Part shown: positions 52,177 through 61,100 of the stretch, in pieces
Layout: the number at the start of each line of letters is the position of its first letter
How positions within the stretch are numbered: position 1 is the stretch's first letter
Origin: Mechercharimyces sp. CAU 1602
Lineage (GTDB): Bacteria; Bacillota; Bacilli; Thermoactinomycetales; JANTPT01
DNA: 64,000 nucleotides
Direction of reading: 5' to 3'
NCBI RefSeq assembly: GCF_024753565.1
Contig: NZ_JANTPT010000001.1
Location: 1,507,969 to 1,571,968 of the forward strand
The notes under the pieces: model-generated
The model's input: the letters and a program-made list of their open reading frames with translations, nothing else
Told to the model about the DNA's origin: nothing
Database searches by the model: none
Made by a program: the position numbers and the translations under genes

Positions 52177-53583
52177 TTGCCATATACACCACTGCCATTA
52201 CCAGAAGACTATATAACAATGATGAAGTCGTTATTACAAACTGAATTTGACGCTTTTCTTGCTACATATGAACAACCCATTCAGCGCGGGCTACGTGTAA
52301 ACCCATTGAAAAGCACCATTTCACAGTTCCTCGCACTAACTGAATTTCGTCTAGAACCGATTCCTTGGTGCAAAGAAGGGTTTTATTATCAACACCAGAC
52401 CACAAGACCTGGGAAACACCCTTACCATGCCGCAGGGGTATATTATATACAGGAACCCAGCGCGATGGCTCCAGCTGAAGCACTGGAACCACAGCCCGGG
52501 GAACGCATTTTAGATTTATGCGCAGCACCTGGTGGGAAATCGACGCAAATAGCTGCTAAGATGGAAGGTAAGGGAATCCTGGTCTCTAACGAAATTGACA
52601 GTTCACGTGCCAACGCTCTGGTAGAAAATCTCGAGCGCTGTGGAGTAAAAAATGCAGTCGTTACCAATGAGACACCAGCCCGTTTGGCGAAGCACTTTAG
52701 AGGCTATTTCGATCGTATCCTTATTGATGCCCCCTGCTCCGGAGAGGGCATGTTCCGTAAGGATAACGATGCCCGTGGTCGTTGGAGCGTTCGCTCAACG
52801 GAGCGAGCAGCAGAACTGCAATTAGAGATCTTGCTCGAAGCAGCCCTCATGTTAAAACCAGGTGGCCGACTCGTATACTCTACTTGTACGTTTAATCCGA
52901 ATGAGAACGAAGGAGCATTACAGAGATTTATGCAGCAAGAACCTAGCTTTTCAATAGAAAAGCTTCCAAATAATGTTTACTTCCAATCTGGTCAACCTCA
53001 ATGGGCTCAGGCAGATCCCGCATTGCATCAGAGCGCACGACTGTGGCCACATCACTTACGCGGTGAAGGACACTTTGTCGCTGTTCTACAAAAGTCTGCA
53101 CAAGCACCCCTGCAAAAGGTCCGCCCTGGTAAAGCTAAACAAATATCTGCGCAGGACCAACAATTACTTCAATCTTTTTATCGAGATGAGCTCAAGGTGA
53201 AGCCACCCAGCGGTAACTATGTTTTGTTCGGGGAACATCTTTATCGCCTTCATGAAGAACTTCCCTCACTCAAAGGATTAAAAGTTAAACGGCCTGGTTT
53301 TTATATCGGTCAGCTCAAGAAGAGTCGGATTGTTCCTTCCCATGCGTTGGCGCTTTCTCTTACACCAAAAGAAGCGCAGCGAACCATCAACTTTTCTGCT
53401 ACTGAATCATCACTTTTTCAATACCTCCAAGGAGAAGCACTACCCACTGCCCAAGTAAAAGGTTGGACATTGGTCACTGTTGATGGGTTTAGCCTAGGGT
53501 GGGGGAAAGTCTCCGGTGGATTACTAAAAAACCATTATCCTAAGTGGATGCGCTGGGATGAAAACATGATGTCAACTAGATAA
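52177..53583 (+). CDS. RsmF/RsmB-type rRNA cytosine-C5 methyltransferase
   Basis: 468 residues with a TTG start 5 nt after GAGGAGGAG. NOL1/NOP2/Sun family: SAM motif I 'ILDLCAAPGGKSTQIAA', motif IV 'ILIDAPCSGEGMFRK' and motif VI 'LVYSTCTFNPNENEG' contain both catalytic Cys. The N-terminal 'RGLRVNPLK' and the C-terminal RsmF-like PUA region (about 320-460, 'YVLFGEHLYRLHEELPSL') suggest an RsmF-type 16S rRNA methylase. Cytosolic. The exact target base cannot be read from sequence. Confidence 0.92.
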   Translation: MPYTPLPLPEDYITMMKSLLQTEFDAFLATYEQPIQRGLRVNPLKSTISQFLALTEFRLEPIPWCKEGFYYQHQTTRPGKHPYHAAGVYYIQEPSAMAPAEALEPQPGERILDLCAAPGGKSTQIAAKMEGKGILVSNEIDSSRANALVENLERCGVKNAVVTNETPARLAKHFRGYFDRILIDAPCSGEGMFRKDNDARGRWSVRSTERAAELQLEILLEAALMLKPGGRLVYSTCTFNPNENEGALQRFMQQEPSFSIEKLPNNVYFQSGQPQWAQADPALHQSARLWPHHLRGEGHFVAVLQKSAQAPLQKVRPGKAKQISAQDQQLLQSFYRDELKVKPPSGNYVLFGEHLYRLHEELPSLKGLKVKRPGFYIGQLKKSRIVPSHALALSLTPKEAQRTINFSATESSLFQYLQGEALPTAQVKGWTLVTVDGFSLGWGKVSGGLLKNHYPKWMRWDENMMSTR

Positions 53584-53608
53584 AGGCAGGAAGAATTTTC
53601 TGCCTTTA
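53582..53608 (+). terminator. Terminator after the rRNA methyltransferase gene
   Basis: AAAGGCAG-gaagaatttt-CTGCCTTT, overlapping the stop codon. Confidence 0.7.
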
Positions 53609-53794
53609 TCTCCCGCTGCTTATATTCTTCTTGCCTTCCTATAAAAGCGGATCATTTCACATCGCTTTCCGATGCATCCTTTTCATATGGATGATTATAT
53701 CTTTAATTCGAATTTACAGCGCCAATGTATATTCGCTCTGTAAATTCGTACATTTAAGTAACCTTTATCATCCCTTTTGCGAGGTGACAAAGCA

Positions 53795-54022
53795 TTGATC
53801 ACAATGCCAATCCCTTCTTCCACCTTATCATCATCATGGAATTCCTATTTTCATACAGCTTGGATGATCTCCCTCTTACAGCCTGGCTTAAGTCATTATG
53901 GTCCCTATCCCTTTTGGCTTCCGACGGAAGAAAAACCTTCTCATAACCCAGATACTTCTCCATCCTATTCTAAACCAAAGTCATCCCCTATCCTCATTCG
54001 GATTCGTGCTCGTTCTCATTAG
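53795..54022 (+). CDS. Doubtful small hypothetical protein
   Basis: 75 residues from a TTG at 53795 that has GAGGTGA 7 nt upstream. Pro/Ser-rich ('SWNSYFHTAWMISLLQPGLSHYGPYPFWLP'), no recognised domain. The ribosome binding site is its only support; it could be a chance frame in the 600 bp before the protease gene. Confidence 0.3.
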   Translation: MITMPIPSSTLSSSWNSYFHTAWMISLLQPGLSHYGPYPFWLPTEEKPSHNPDTSPSYSKPKSSPILIRIRARSH

Positions 54023-54192
54023 CAACTCACTTTTTGCAAGTTTCTTACTCTCCTTCTTTAAAAATATAGAGGCACAAATAGCGGGGAAAAGCCTAGATAA
54101 AATATTTATTTCAAATTTTTTGATTATTAGCAGGATTATAATAATTATGGTCGAATCTCTTATCTAACCCTAACTTGAAGGAGGAGTTACAC

Positions 54193-55365
54193 ATGCGCAT
54201 CGCACGTGTCCTGTTCTCACTGCTGCTCGCCGTTATCATGGTTTTGCCCGCCATCAGTACCGCCACAGCTGCCCCAGATAGGGGAAATGAAAAAAGTAAT
54301 ATGCAACAAATGATTCCCGATGAGGTGATCGTTAAATTTAAAGACGGAACATCCAAAAATACGATTGCTTCCGTACACAAACAAAATGGAAAGCTAAAGA
54401 AACGTAGCACCAAGATGGGTTTTGATGTGATAAAACTGAAAGGGAAGACCGTGCAAGAAGCAATCAAAGAGTACAAAGCACTGCCACAGGTAGAGTATGT
54501 GGAACCCAACTACCGCTTCTACACACAGTGGACTCCCAATGACTCTAAATTTACTCAACAATACGGGCCCCAAATTTCAAAAGCACCCGCTGCTTGGGAT
54601 ATTGAAAAAGGTGACAGCTCCGTTCGAATTGCGATTGTCGACACAGGTGTAGATGATAGCCATCCTGATCTTAAAGGTAAAGTGATCAATGGCTATGACT
54701 TCGTCGATGATGATAATGATCCCAATGATGAACAAGGTCACGGTACCCACTGTGCAGGCATTGCTGCTGCCATTACCAATAATAACATAGGAATTGCTGG
54801 GATGGCACCAAACGCCTCTATCTACGCTGTTCGTGTTTTGGATGAAAACGGAGGGGGAAGCCTCGACGATGTAGCTGAAGGAATCCGCCATGCAGCTGAC
54901 AATGCTAATGTCGTCAGTCTCAGCTTGGGCTCCCTCTTTGGCTCTAACACATTAAAAGATGCTGTTAACTACGCCTGGAACAGTGGTGCGGTCGTAGTTG
55001 CAGCCGCCGGTAATAATGGATTTTTCTTTAAAAACTACCCTGCTGGATACAATAACGCGATCGCTGTCGCCGCTACCGATTCACAAGATCAAATCGCTTC
55101 TTTTTCTACCTGGGGAAGATGGGTTGACATCGCCGCACCCGGAGTTGACATTTTATCCACTGTTCCTAATGGAGGATATGAATCTTATTCCGGTACATCT
55201 ATGGCTACTCCTCATGTAGCTGGCTTAGCGGGGTTACTCGCCTCACAAGGCCGCAACAATCAAGAAATTCGCGATGCAATTGAAAATACTGCTGACTCAA
55301 TCTCTGGCACAGGCTTCAGATTCCAAAACGGCCGCATCAACGCAAAAGATGCTGTCAACTATTAA
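54193..55365 (+). CDS. Thermitase-like subtilisin (S8 serine protease)
   Basis: 390 residues from the ATG at 54193, 6 nt after AAGGAGGAG. Signal peptide (about 1-32, ending TATAA), an I9 propeptide ('DEVIVKFKDGTSKNTIASVHKQNGKLKK...VEYVEPNYRF'), then a mature domain of about 280 residues. Catalytic triad: Asp in 'IVDTGVDDSHPDL', His in 'GHGTHCAGIAAAITNN' and Ser in 'GTSMATPHVAGLAGLLA'. The mature part follows thermitase of Thermoactinomyces vulgaris closely (QYGPQ, APAAWDI, VSLSLGS, YAWNSGAVVVAAAGN). Secreted, calcium-stabilised; likely for nutrient proteolysis. Strong terminator after it. Confidence 0.95.
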   Translation: MRIARVLFSLLLAVIMVLPAISTATAAPDRGNEKSNMQQMIPDEVIVKFKDGTSKNTIASVHKQNGKLKKRSTKMGFDVIKLKGKTVQEAIKEYKALPQVEYVEPNYRFYTQWTPNDSKFTQQYGPQISKAPAAWDIEKGDSSVRIAIVDTGVDDSHPDLKGKVINGYDFVDDDNDPNDEQGHGTHCAGIAAAITNNNIGIAGMAPNASIYAVRVLDENGGGSLDDVAEGIRHAADNANVVSLSLGSLFGSNTLKDAVNYAWNSGAVVVAAAGNNGFFFKNYPAGYNNAIAVAATDSQDQIASFSTWGRWVDIAAPGVDILSTVPNGGYESYSGTSMATPHVAGLAGLLASQGRNNQEIRDAIENTADSISGTGFRFQNGRINAKDAVNY

Positions 55366-55408
55366 AAAAAAGAGGGAGGGCATTTTCAAATGCCCTCCCT
55401 CTCTTTTT
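55364..55408 (+). terminator. Terminator of the protease gene
   Basis: AAAAAAGAGGGAGGGCATTT - tca - AAATGCCCTCCCTCTCTTTTT. It also fits the end of the short minus-strand gene at 55,407. Confidence 0.85.
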
Positions 55409-55490
55409 ATGCATTACGATAAAACCAGATCAGTCCGATGACAAAGAAAAGTACTGCACATATCATCAAAATCTTTGCTAGACGTTCCAT
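55407..55490 (-). CDS. 27-residue membrane peptide downstream of mutS2
   Basis: ATG at 55490 with GAGGGAAG directly upstream; the peptide starts MERLAKILMICAVLFFVIGL and ends IWFYRNA, one transmembrane helix. It lies 25 bp past the mutS2 stop in the same direction. It resembles a shortened DUF2905-type peptide, but this is uncertain. Confidence 0.45.
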   Translation of the reverse strand: MERLAKILMICAVLFFVIGLIWFYRNA

Positions 55491-55515
55491 TCTTCCCTCT
55501 TTCCCCTTCCTACCG

Positions 55516-57876
55516 TCACTGCAGTTCTACGACAGTAACTCCAGTCCCACCTTCACGATATCCACCTAAGCGAAAGCTTTTAACATGCTTATGCTTTTGT
55601 AGAAACTGGGTAATGCCCGATCGTAGAGCACCTGTTCCCTTACCGTGGATGATCGACACTTGCTGAAACCCACTCATGAGTGCATCATCTAAGTATTTAT
55701 CTGTCTGTGCTAATGCTTCTTCTACCATCTTACCGCGCAAGTCTATTTCAGGGCTAATCCTACTGGAACTTCGTTGATAGGAGGTATAAGCGCTTTCCTG
55801 CTTTACTTGTTTCTTCCTCTGTACACGCTTTAAACCACTGCGACCCACTTTCATCTTTAAGGCTCCAACTTGTACAAGCCACTCATCGTTACTAAGCGCC
55901 TCCACAACTTCACCCTTTTGCTGTACTGTTTGTACAAACACTTCGTCGCCTATCTGAATCGTAGTATCCTCTTCTACTACAGTGACTGCTCCACCTTGTA
56001 ACTCCCACCCAGGAACAGCGTCGTTTAAACGCTTCTTCGCTTCTGTCAGCTGATGCTCTTTCAACTCTGTCGGACGCATCTTGGCCCATTCCCGCAGTTG
56101 AACCAGCACCTCTTCCGCTTCATGTTTTGCATCTGTAATAAGTGAACGTGCTTCACGCCGAGCAGTTTCGCGCATCTTCGCTTTCTCCTGCTCCCAAGTC
56201 GACACTTTTTCTTGTAGCTGTCGCTGTAATTGCGCTGCCTCACGCTGGAGAGATTCTGCCTGCAGACGACGCTCTTCTGCAATCCGTCGATCTTCCGTCA
56301 GGGTAGCAATTAAATCCTCTAATTGGTGTTGATCTTGGCTCAACTCCGATTTTGCGCGCTCAATAATCCCATCTGGTAATCCCAGGCGCGCAGCAATCGC
56401 AAATGCATTACTACGTCCTGGAATTCCTACAAGCAAGCGGTAAGTAGGGCGAAGAGTCTCTACATTAAACTCGACGCTCGCATTTACGACTCGTGGATCC
56501 GTATGAGCAAACATTTTTAACTCACTATAGTGGGTTGTTGCCACAAAAAGTGCTTGGCGTTGTAATATTTCCTCCAGGATGGAAATCGCTAACGCCGCCC
56601 CTTCGATCGGATCAGTCCCAGCACCTAACTCATCCAATAGGATTAAACTTTTCTCATCCACACGTTTTAACATGGTCACAATATTGGTCATATGACTGGA
56701 AAACGTACTTAAACTTTGTTCAATACTTTGTTCATCCCCAATATCAGCAAACACTTGCTGAAAAACAGGCATAAACGAACCATCATTAGCAGGAATAGGT
56801 AAGCCACTCTGTGTCATCAAGGCAAACAACCCGACCGTTTTCAATGTTACTGTCTTGCCACCCGTGTTAGGTCCTGTAACAATAATTCCCTGATGCTCTT
56901 CTCCAATCTCAAGATTGATCGGAACAATCTCCTGCGAAGGAATTAATGGGTGTCGTGCTTGCTTCAATTGCAAGTGACGCCCATCATGGACATGTGCACA
57001 ATGACCTTGAACTTTTCTCCCAAAACGTGCCTTTGCTAAAACAACATCGAGATGCGCCAGCACTTCCATGTTTACTCGGAGCGGATCAACCACCTCCGCC
57101 ACCTCAGCCGAAAGTTCATATAAGATTCGCTCCACTTCACGCTCTTCATCCAAGTGGCATTCACGCAATGAATTGTTTAAAGAAACCACTGCGTTGGGCT
57201 CCATAAAGACGGTTGCTCCCGAAGCAGACTGATCATGTACCAAACCGCCGAATTCATGACGATACTCCTGCTTCACAGGTAAACAATAGCGGTCATTGCG
57301 TAATGTGACTAGTGGATCTTGCAGCATTTTTTGATAGCGAGCACTTTTTAACATCTGATCTAGAGTAGAGCGTACCCGCGCACCCAACGTGTGGATCTTA
57401 CTTCTTAACCGCGATAATTCAGGACTAGCATGATCAAGGATCTCTCCCTCTTCATCGATGGTTCGCTCCATTCGATCCCGTAACTCGGGTTGCAAAGAAA
57501 CTTGTCCCAATGCTGCCCGCAATATAGGAAGAGGCAGTTCCTCCGGTTCGATTTCTCTTATTTTACGAACAGCTTGTTGAGCTGAAACTAGCATCTTATA
57601 TAGAGCGACAAGTTCTGATGACTGTAACATCCCTCCGATTTCTGCTCTTTTAAGGCTTCCTTCCATATCCTTTAATCCACGGAATGAAAGTTCTCCTTTT
57701 AGGCGCAGAAGATCTAATGCTTCTTTTGTCTCTGCCAGTTGCTCTTCTACTTCCTTCAAGTTTGTATTCGGTTTTAAGTTTTGTATTCGCTCCTCACCCA
57801 ACGGGGACGTTGCTTGTTCTTGCACCAGTTGGAGAACGCGATGGTATTCTAATACACGAAGAGTATGAGCGTCCAT
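55516..57876 (-). CDS. mutS2: Endonuclease MutS2
   Basis: 786 residues from the ATG at 57876 (AAAGGAG upstream). MutS core and ATPase: Walker A 'VTGPNTGGKTVTLKT', Walker B 'LILLDELGAGTDPIEGAALA', a long coiled coil (about 510-640, 'RRIAEERRLQAESLQREAAQLQ') and a C-terminal Smr nuclease domain ('IDLRGKMVEEAL', 'VSIIHGKGTGALRSGI'). MutS2 suppresses recombination and, in B. subtilis, splits collided ribosomes. The position before lcfA is shared with B. subtilis. Confidence 0.96.
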   Translation of the reverse strand: MDAHTLRVLEYHRVLQLVQEQATSPLGEERIQNLKPNTNLKEVEEQLAETKEALDLLRLKGELSFRGLKDMEGSLKRAEIGGMLQSSELVALYKMLVSAQQAVRKIREIEPEELPLPILRAALGQVSLQPELRDRMERTIDEEGEILDHASPELSRLRSKIHTLGARVRSTLDQMLKSARYQKMLQDPLVTLRNDRYCLPVKQEYRHEFGGLVHDQSASGATVFMEPNAVVSLNNSLRECHLDEEREVERILYELSAEVAEVVDPLRVNMEVLAHLDVVLAKARFGRKVQGHCAHVHDGRHLQLKQARHPLIPSQEIVPINLEIGEEHQGIIVTGPNTGGKTVTLKTVGLFALMTQSGLPIPANDGSFMPVFQQVFADIGDEQSIEQSLSTFSSHMTNIVTMLKRVDEKSLILLDELGAGTDPIEGAALAISILEEILQRQALFVATTHYSELKMFAHTDPRVVNASVEFNVETLRPTYRLLVGIPGRSNAFAIAARLGLPDGIIERAKSELSQDQHQLEDLIATLTEDRRIAEERRLQAESLQREAAQLQRQLQEKVSTWEQEKAKMRETARREARSLITDAKHEAEEVLVQLREWAKMRPTELKEHQLTEAKKRLNDAVPGWELQGGAVTVVEEDTTIQIGDEVFVQTVQQKGEVVEALSNDEWLVQVGALKMKVGRSGLKRVQRKKQVKQESAYTSYQRSSSRISPEIDLRGKMVEEALAQTDKYLDDALMSGFQQVSIIHGKGTGALRSGITQFLQKHKHVKSFRLGGYREGGTGVTVVELQ

Positions 57877-58100
57877 ACTTATTACGCTCCTTTCTGCGTC
57901 ATCAAGCATTCACCCCTTATTATACCATGTTAAGTGGAAGTAAAAGCAATGCCTCCCCTCTGACTGCAACCTTTGTCTTCATACTTTTCCTCACTCAGGA
58001 TAAGCTACTCTTATGCGTCAACATAAAAAGCTTCTAGAAAGGGAGGGCTATGGTCACGGATGCATAAGCAAGACGGCATGGACCCGTGGCGATCTATCAA

Positions 58101-58451
58101 ATGAAACTCATTCGACATGTGATTCGTTTTTTTGTAGCTGCGATCGTATTACTACTCATCGCTGCCATTGTACCCGGATTTCAACTCAATCACTTTTGGA
58201 GCGCCTTCTTTGCCGCTATCGTTATCGCCTTGTTTTGTTGGGCGTTGGAGAAAATTTTTGGCGAAGATATCTCCCCCTACGCCCGAGGTGTGATTGGTTT
58301 TTTCGTCAGTGCAGCCGTCATCTATCTCACACAGTTCTTTATAAATGGCATGAAAGTAAGCTTAGTGGGTGCACTCATGGCAGCGCTTGTTATCGGTATT
58401 GTTGACCTTTTTGTTCCGATCAAAGGAAAATTTAAAGCTAGCGCAGAGTAA
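58101..58451 (+). CDS. Phage-holin-4-2 (YvlD-like) membrane protein
   Basis: 116 residues from the ATG at 58101 (an in-frame GTG at 58086 is the alternative). Four transmembrane helices with little loop: 'FFVAAIVLLLIAAIVPGFQL', 'FFAAIVIALFCWALEKIF', 'GVIGFFVSAAVIYLTQFFI', 'GALMAALVIGIVDLFV'. This is the PF04020 / YvlD pattern. The ATG overlaps the stop of a tiny upstream frame (MHKQDGMDPWRSIK) that itself follows GGGAGGG, a possible leader peptide. Function of YvlD-type proteins is unclear (envelope stress in Bacillus). Confidence 0.8.
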   Translation: MKLIRHVIRFFVAAIVLLLIAAIVPGFQLNHFWSAFFAAIVIALFCWALEKIFGEDISPYARGVIGFFVSAAVIYLTQFFINGMKVSLVGALMAALVIGIVDLFVPIKGKFKASAE

Positions 58452-58481
58452 TATCTGCGCTAGCTTTACTCATTACATCGG

Positions 58482-60119
58482 TTATGGGGCAAGGGTGAAA
58501 ACCACCACCTTTACCCCCCTCTTCCTTCTTGCCAACGCTAACTGCTCTTTAATTTCCTTCCCCGTTGTGGTCGCTGAAACCATTAACTGAGAACAATGAT
58601 CTACACCACAGGCAGATAAGATAGACAGTAAGTTTAAAGAAGGAACTCCCGCTTCAGTCTGATGGGATAAAGCGTTTTTTTGTCTCCCTGTCCTGCGAGA
58701 GATATAATCATGAATAATAATGACCATCATCTCTTTCTCTTGTACTACGGCTTCCATCAAAGGAGCCATACCTGAGTGAAGAAAAGCATAGTCACCAATT
58801 ACCGCTACCGCAAGTGCATCAATACTGGCTAAACCTGCAACCACCCCGATCGGAGATCCCAAGCCATAGCTCCATTCTGCACTATTATATGGAGGATAGC
58901 ACAGGGCGATCGATGAACCAACGTCGACTGCCACTTTAGCCCCTGATGCTTTCGTCCATGCAGAAATAGCATCATAAATACGTACTAACGGTTGATCCTG
59001 TTCTGGTGATTTTAATCCTCGCGCAGAAGGAGATACACGGATAATCTCAGGATCTTCACCTTTTTGTATCTGCTCGATCACCTCATTTACCCTATTCTCA
59101 TCCAAGCGATCCCCCGCTGAAAATGCTCCTGAAAGACGACCCACTATCGTTAAATTTAGTTCATACTTCTGTGTTAACTGATATAACTCCACCTCTACAA
59201 ATGGATGTGGCTCTTCTAATACAAGAATTCTTTTATATTTTTTCATAAAGCTGAGCACATGTTTTTCATCTACTGGCCATAAAGAACTGAGCTGTAATAA
59301 GGGAAGCGATTCATCTGTTACTAAGGTGGAACAACCTCCGGTTGCAATAATCCCAACACCAACATCACGACCCGAGCGCACTTCCATTGACGATCCCTCT
59401 ATGATGCGTTTGACAACCGGTAGCGTATACTGTTCGTAGTGATGCATTCTCCCTATTTTAGAAAGCCCCCTCGCGACCCTTCCTCCTGTGTAAGGAAATA
59501 GGGGGAGTACTGTATCACAAACCTTCACTTCCCCCTCATACTTATCCATTAATAAGCGGGAACTCAGTCGAATCAACACCGGTACTGATGCTTGCTCAGA
59601 TAATTGATATGCCCATGGAATCAATTTCCGTACCTCTTGAGCACTATTAGGGTCCAACACAGGAACACCTGCAATTTTAGCCAGTTGACGCGAATCTTGT
59701 TCCACAGTAGATGCCTTGCAGCCAATGTCATCTGTTGCTATAATAACCAATCCTCCGCCGATACTATGAACAACCGCATTCACCAACGTATCATATAAAA
59801 CACCCATCCCCGCCTGTTTTACAATAACGGCAGAACGATACCCCCCTATCGAAATCCCTAATGCCATCTCTAGCGAAACCTTCTCATTTATATTCCAAGT
59901 AAACCGTGGGAAGAGTGTATCTAATTTTTCCCCCAATTGTGTAGCGGGAAAACCGTAGACACCATAAGCAGAATGAACCCCCGCTTCCACTATCCCCCAC
60001 GCTGCGATCTCGATACCATTTACCTGCAAACCGTTCACATCCTCACTTTCTCCCCCATCCACCGGCAGACTCCCTCTCTGGTCATCCCATATAACCATGC
60101 GCAAAATGGAGGAATACAC
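58482..60119 (-). CDS. IorA-like thiamine-pyrophosphate enzyme without ferredoxin domain
   Basis: 545 residues (start uncertain: GTG 60119, ATG 60098 or an internal GTG). The layout is that of indolepyruvate:ferredoxin oxidoreductase alpha subunit: an N-terminal pyrimidine-binding half ('AYGVYGFPATQLGEKL', 'NEKVSLEMALGISIGGYRSAVIVKQAGMGVLYDTLVNAV') and a C-terminal TPP half ('VDVGSSIALCYPPY', 'AVIGDYAFLHSGMAPLMEAVVQEKEMMVIIIHD'). The C-terminal 2x[4Fe-4S] ferredoxin domain of true IorA is missing, and no IorB partner is near. The TPP motif GDYxF...HD lacks the usual Asn. The substrate is therefore unknown. Confidence 0.75.
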   Translation of the reverse strand: MYSSILRMVIWDDQRGSLPVDGGESEDVNGLQVNGIEIAAWGIVEAGVHSAYGVYGFPATQLGEKLDTLFPRFTWNINEKVSLEMALGISIGGYRSAVIVKQAGMGVLYDTLVNAVVHSIGGGLVIIATDDIGCKASTVEQDSRQLAKIAGVPVLDPNSAQEVRKLIPWAYQLSEQASVPVLIRLSSRLLMDKYEGEVKVCDTVLPLFPYTGGRVARGLSKIGRMHHYEQYTLPVVKRIIEGSSMEVRSGRDVGVGIIATGGCSTLVTDESLPLLQLSSLWPVDEKHVLSFMKKYKRILVLEEPHPFVEVELYQLTQKYELNLTIVGRLSGAFSAGDRLDENRVNEVIEQIQKGEDPEIIRVSPSARGLKSPEQDQPLVRIYDAISAWTKASGAKVAVDVGSSIALCYPPYNSAEWSYGLGSPIGVVAGLASIDALAVAVIGDYAFLHSGMAPLMEAVVQEKEMMVIIIHDYISRRTGRQKNALSHQTEAGVPSLNLLSILSACGVDHCSQLMVSATTTGKEIKEQLALARRKRGVKVVVFTLAP

Positions 60120-60329
60120 TCTCTTATATGTAAAATTGAATGTTTATGTGACTTTATCTTCATGATACAGGCGCCACATAGTAAGAAAAAGAGGCTAAGA
60201 ACGGGTATAGAACGGGATTCTCCACTCATGTTCCCTCCGTTCCAAGAATAGAATGAAGCGGGGGCATACATGATCCCTTCTTGCAATTAGACCCGTAAGT
60301 AAGTAGATCGCTAAGGGAGTGCCAGATCG

Positions 60330-61046
60330 ATGAGAAGCAAGCAGGACATATCTGAAAGCTTGTTAGAAAAGTTACGTACAGAATCGATAAACCCTTTATT
60401 ATTGGATCGATTGGTTTATCTATCGCGTCAATATTTCGCCTTCTTTACCAAACACACTTCACGTGCTTACGAATATGTTTGGCTTTTATCACAGTTACAT
60501 GAAATCAGAGGTAAAAAGTTCTTAGATATTGGAACAGGCCTCTCTCCATTACCTATCCACCTGGCTCAACAAGGGGCCGAGGTATATACAGTCGATTTTT
60601 TTAAAGAAAAGGATCGCTATTGGGGAGCTGATCGTTCTCAGTGGTATGAATGGGGCTTTATCGATTATCATCCCATTCATCCCAACATCATCTCTTACCA
60701 TGCCGACGTAAATCAGCTGCAGTTTGGTGAAAGCGAGTTTGATTGCATCTATTCCATCAGCTCTGTAGAACATATTGACGCCTCAGCACGAAGAAAGATT
60801 TGGGAGAATGCACATACTTGGCTAAAACCTGAAGGACAGTTATTACTTACCGTCGATATCATTAAAAATAGCACCTCTCTTCACAATTACTTTCTCGATG
60901 TGTTCGTAGAAGATCCCAACCTTCACGGCAATATTGACGCTCTTATCCATGAATTAAATGCCTTCACCTTACACGATGTACAATTTACATGTAATATTCC
61001 ACAACTGGACGAGGTTGATATTGTTAGTTTAGCTTGTACAAAGTAA
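60330..61046 (+). CDS. SAM-dependent methyltransferase
   Basis: 238 residues. Class I fold with motif I 'KFLDIGTGLSPLPIHLAQQG', acidic end of strand 2 'VYTVDF', motif IV 'FDCIYSISSVEHIDASARRKIW' and 'WLKPEGQLLLTVDI'. Methyltransf_11/25-like; the substrate is unknown. AAGGGAG upstream of the ATG. Convergent with the glycosyltransferase gene, which ends 55 bp away; a sugar- or lipid-related role is possible but speculative. Confidence 0.85.
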   Translation: MRSKQDISESLLEKLRTESINPLLLDRLVYLSRQYFAFFTKHTSRAYEYVWLLSQLHEIRGKKFLDIGTGLSPLPIHLAQQGAEVYTVDFFKEKDRYWGADRSQWYEWGFIDYHPIHPNIISYHADVNQLQFGESEFDCIYSISSVEHIDASARRKIWENAHTWLKPEGQLLLTVDIIKNSTSLHNYFLDVFVEDPNLHGNIDALIHELNAFTLHDVQFTCNIPQLDEVDIVSLACTK

Positions 61047-61100
61047 CAGTACGAATCAGTGCCCCTAAGGCATCTCTACACTGCCTGTTGGGGCACATCT

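Noticed and set aside
53898-54167. 89-codon hydrophobic frame before the protease gene
   Set aside because: No ribosome binding site, low-complexity hydrophobic composition and it ends just before the protease RBS; probably chance.
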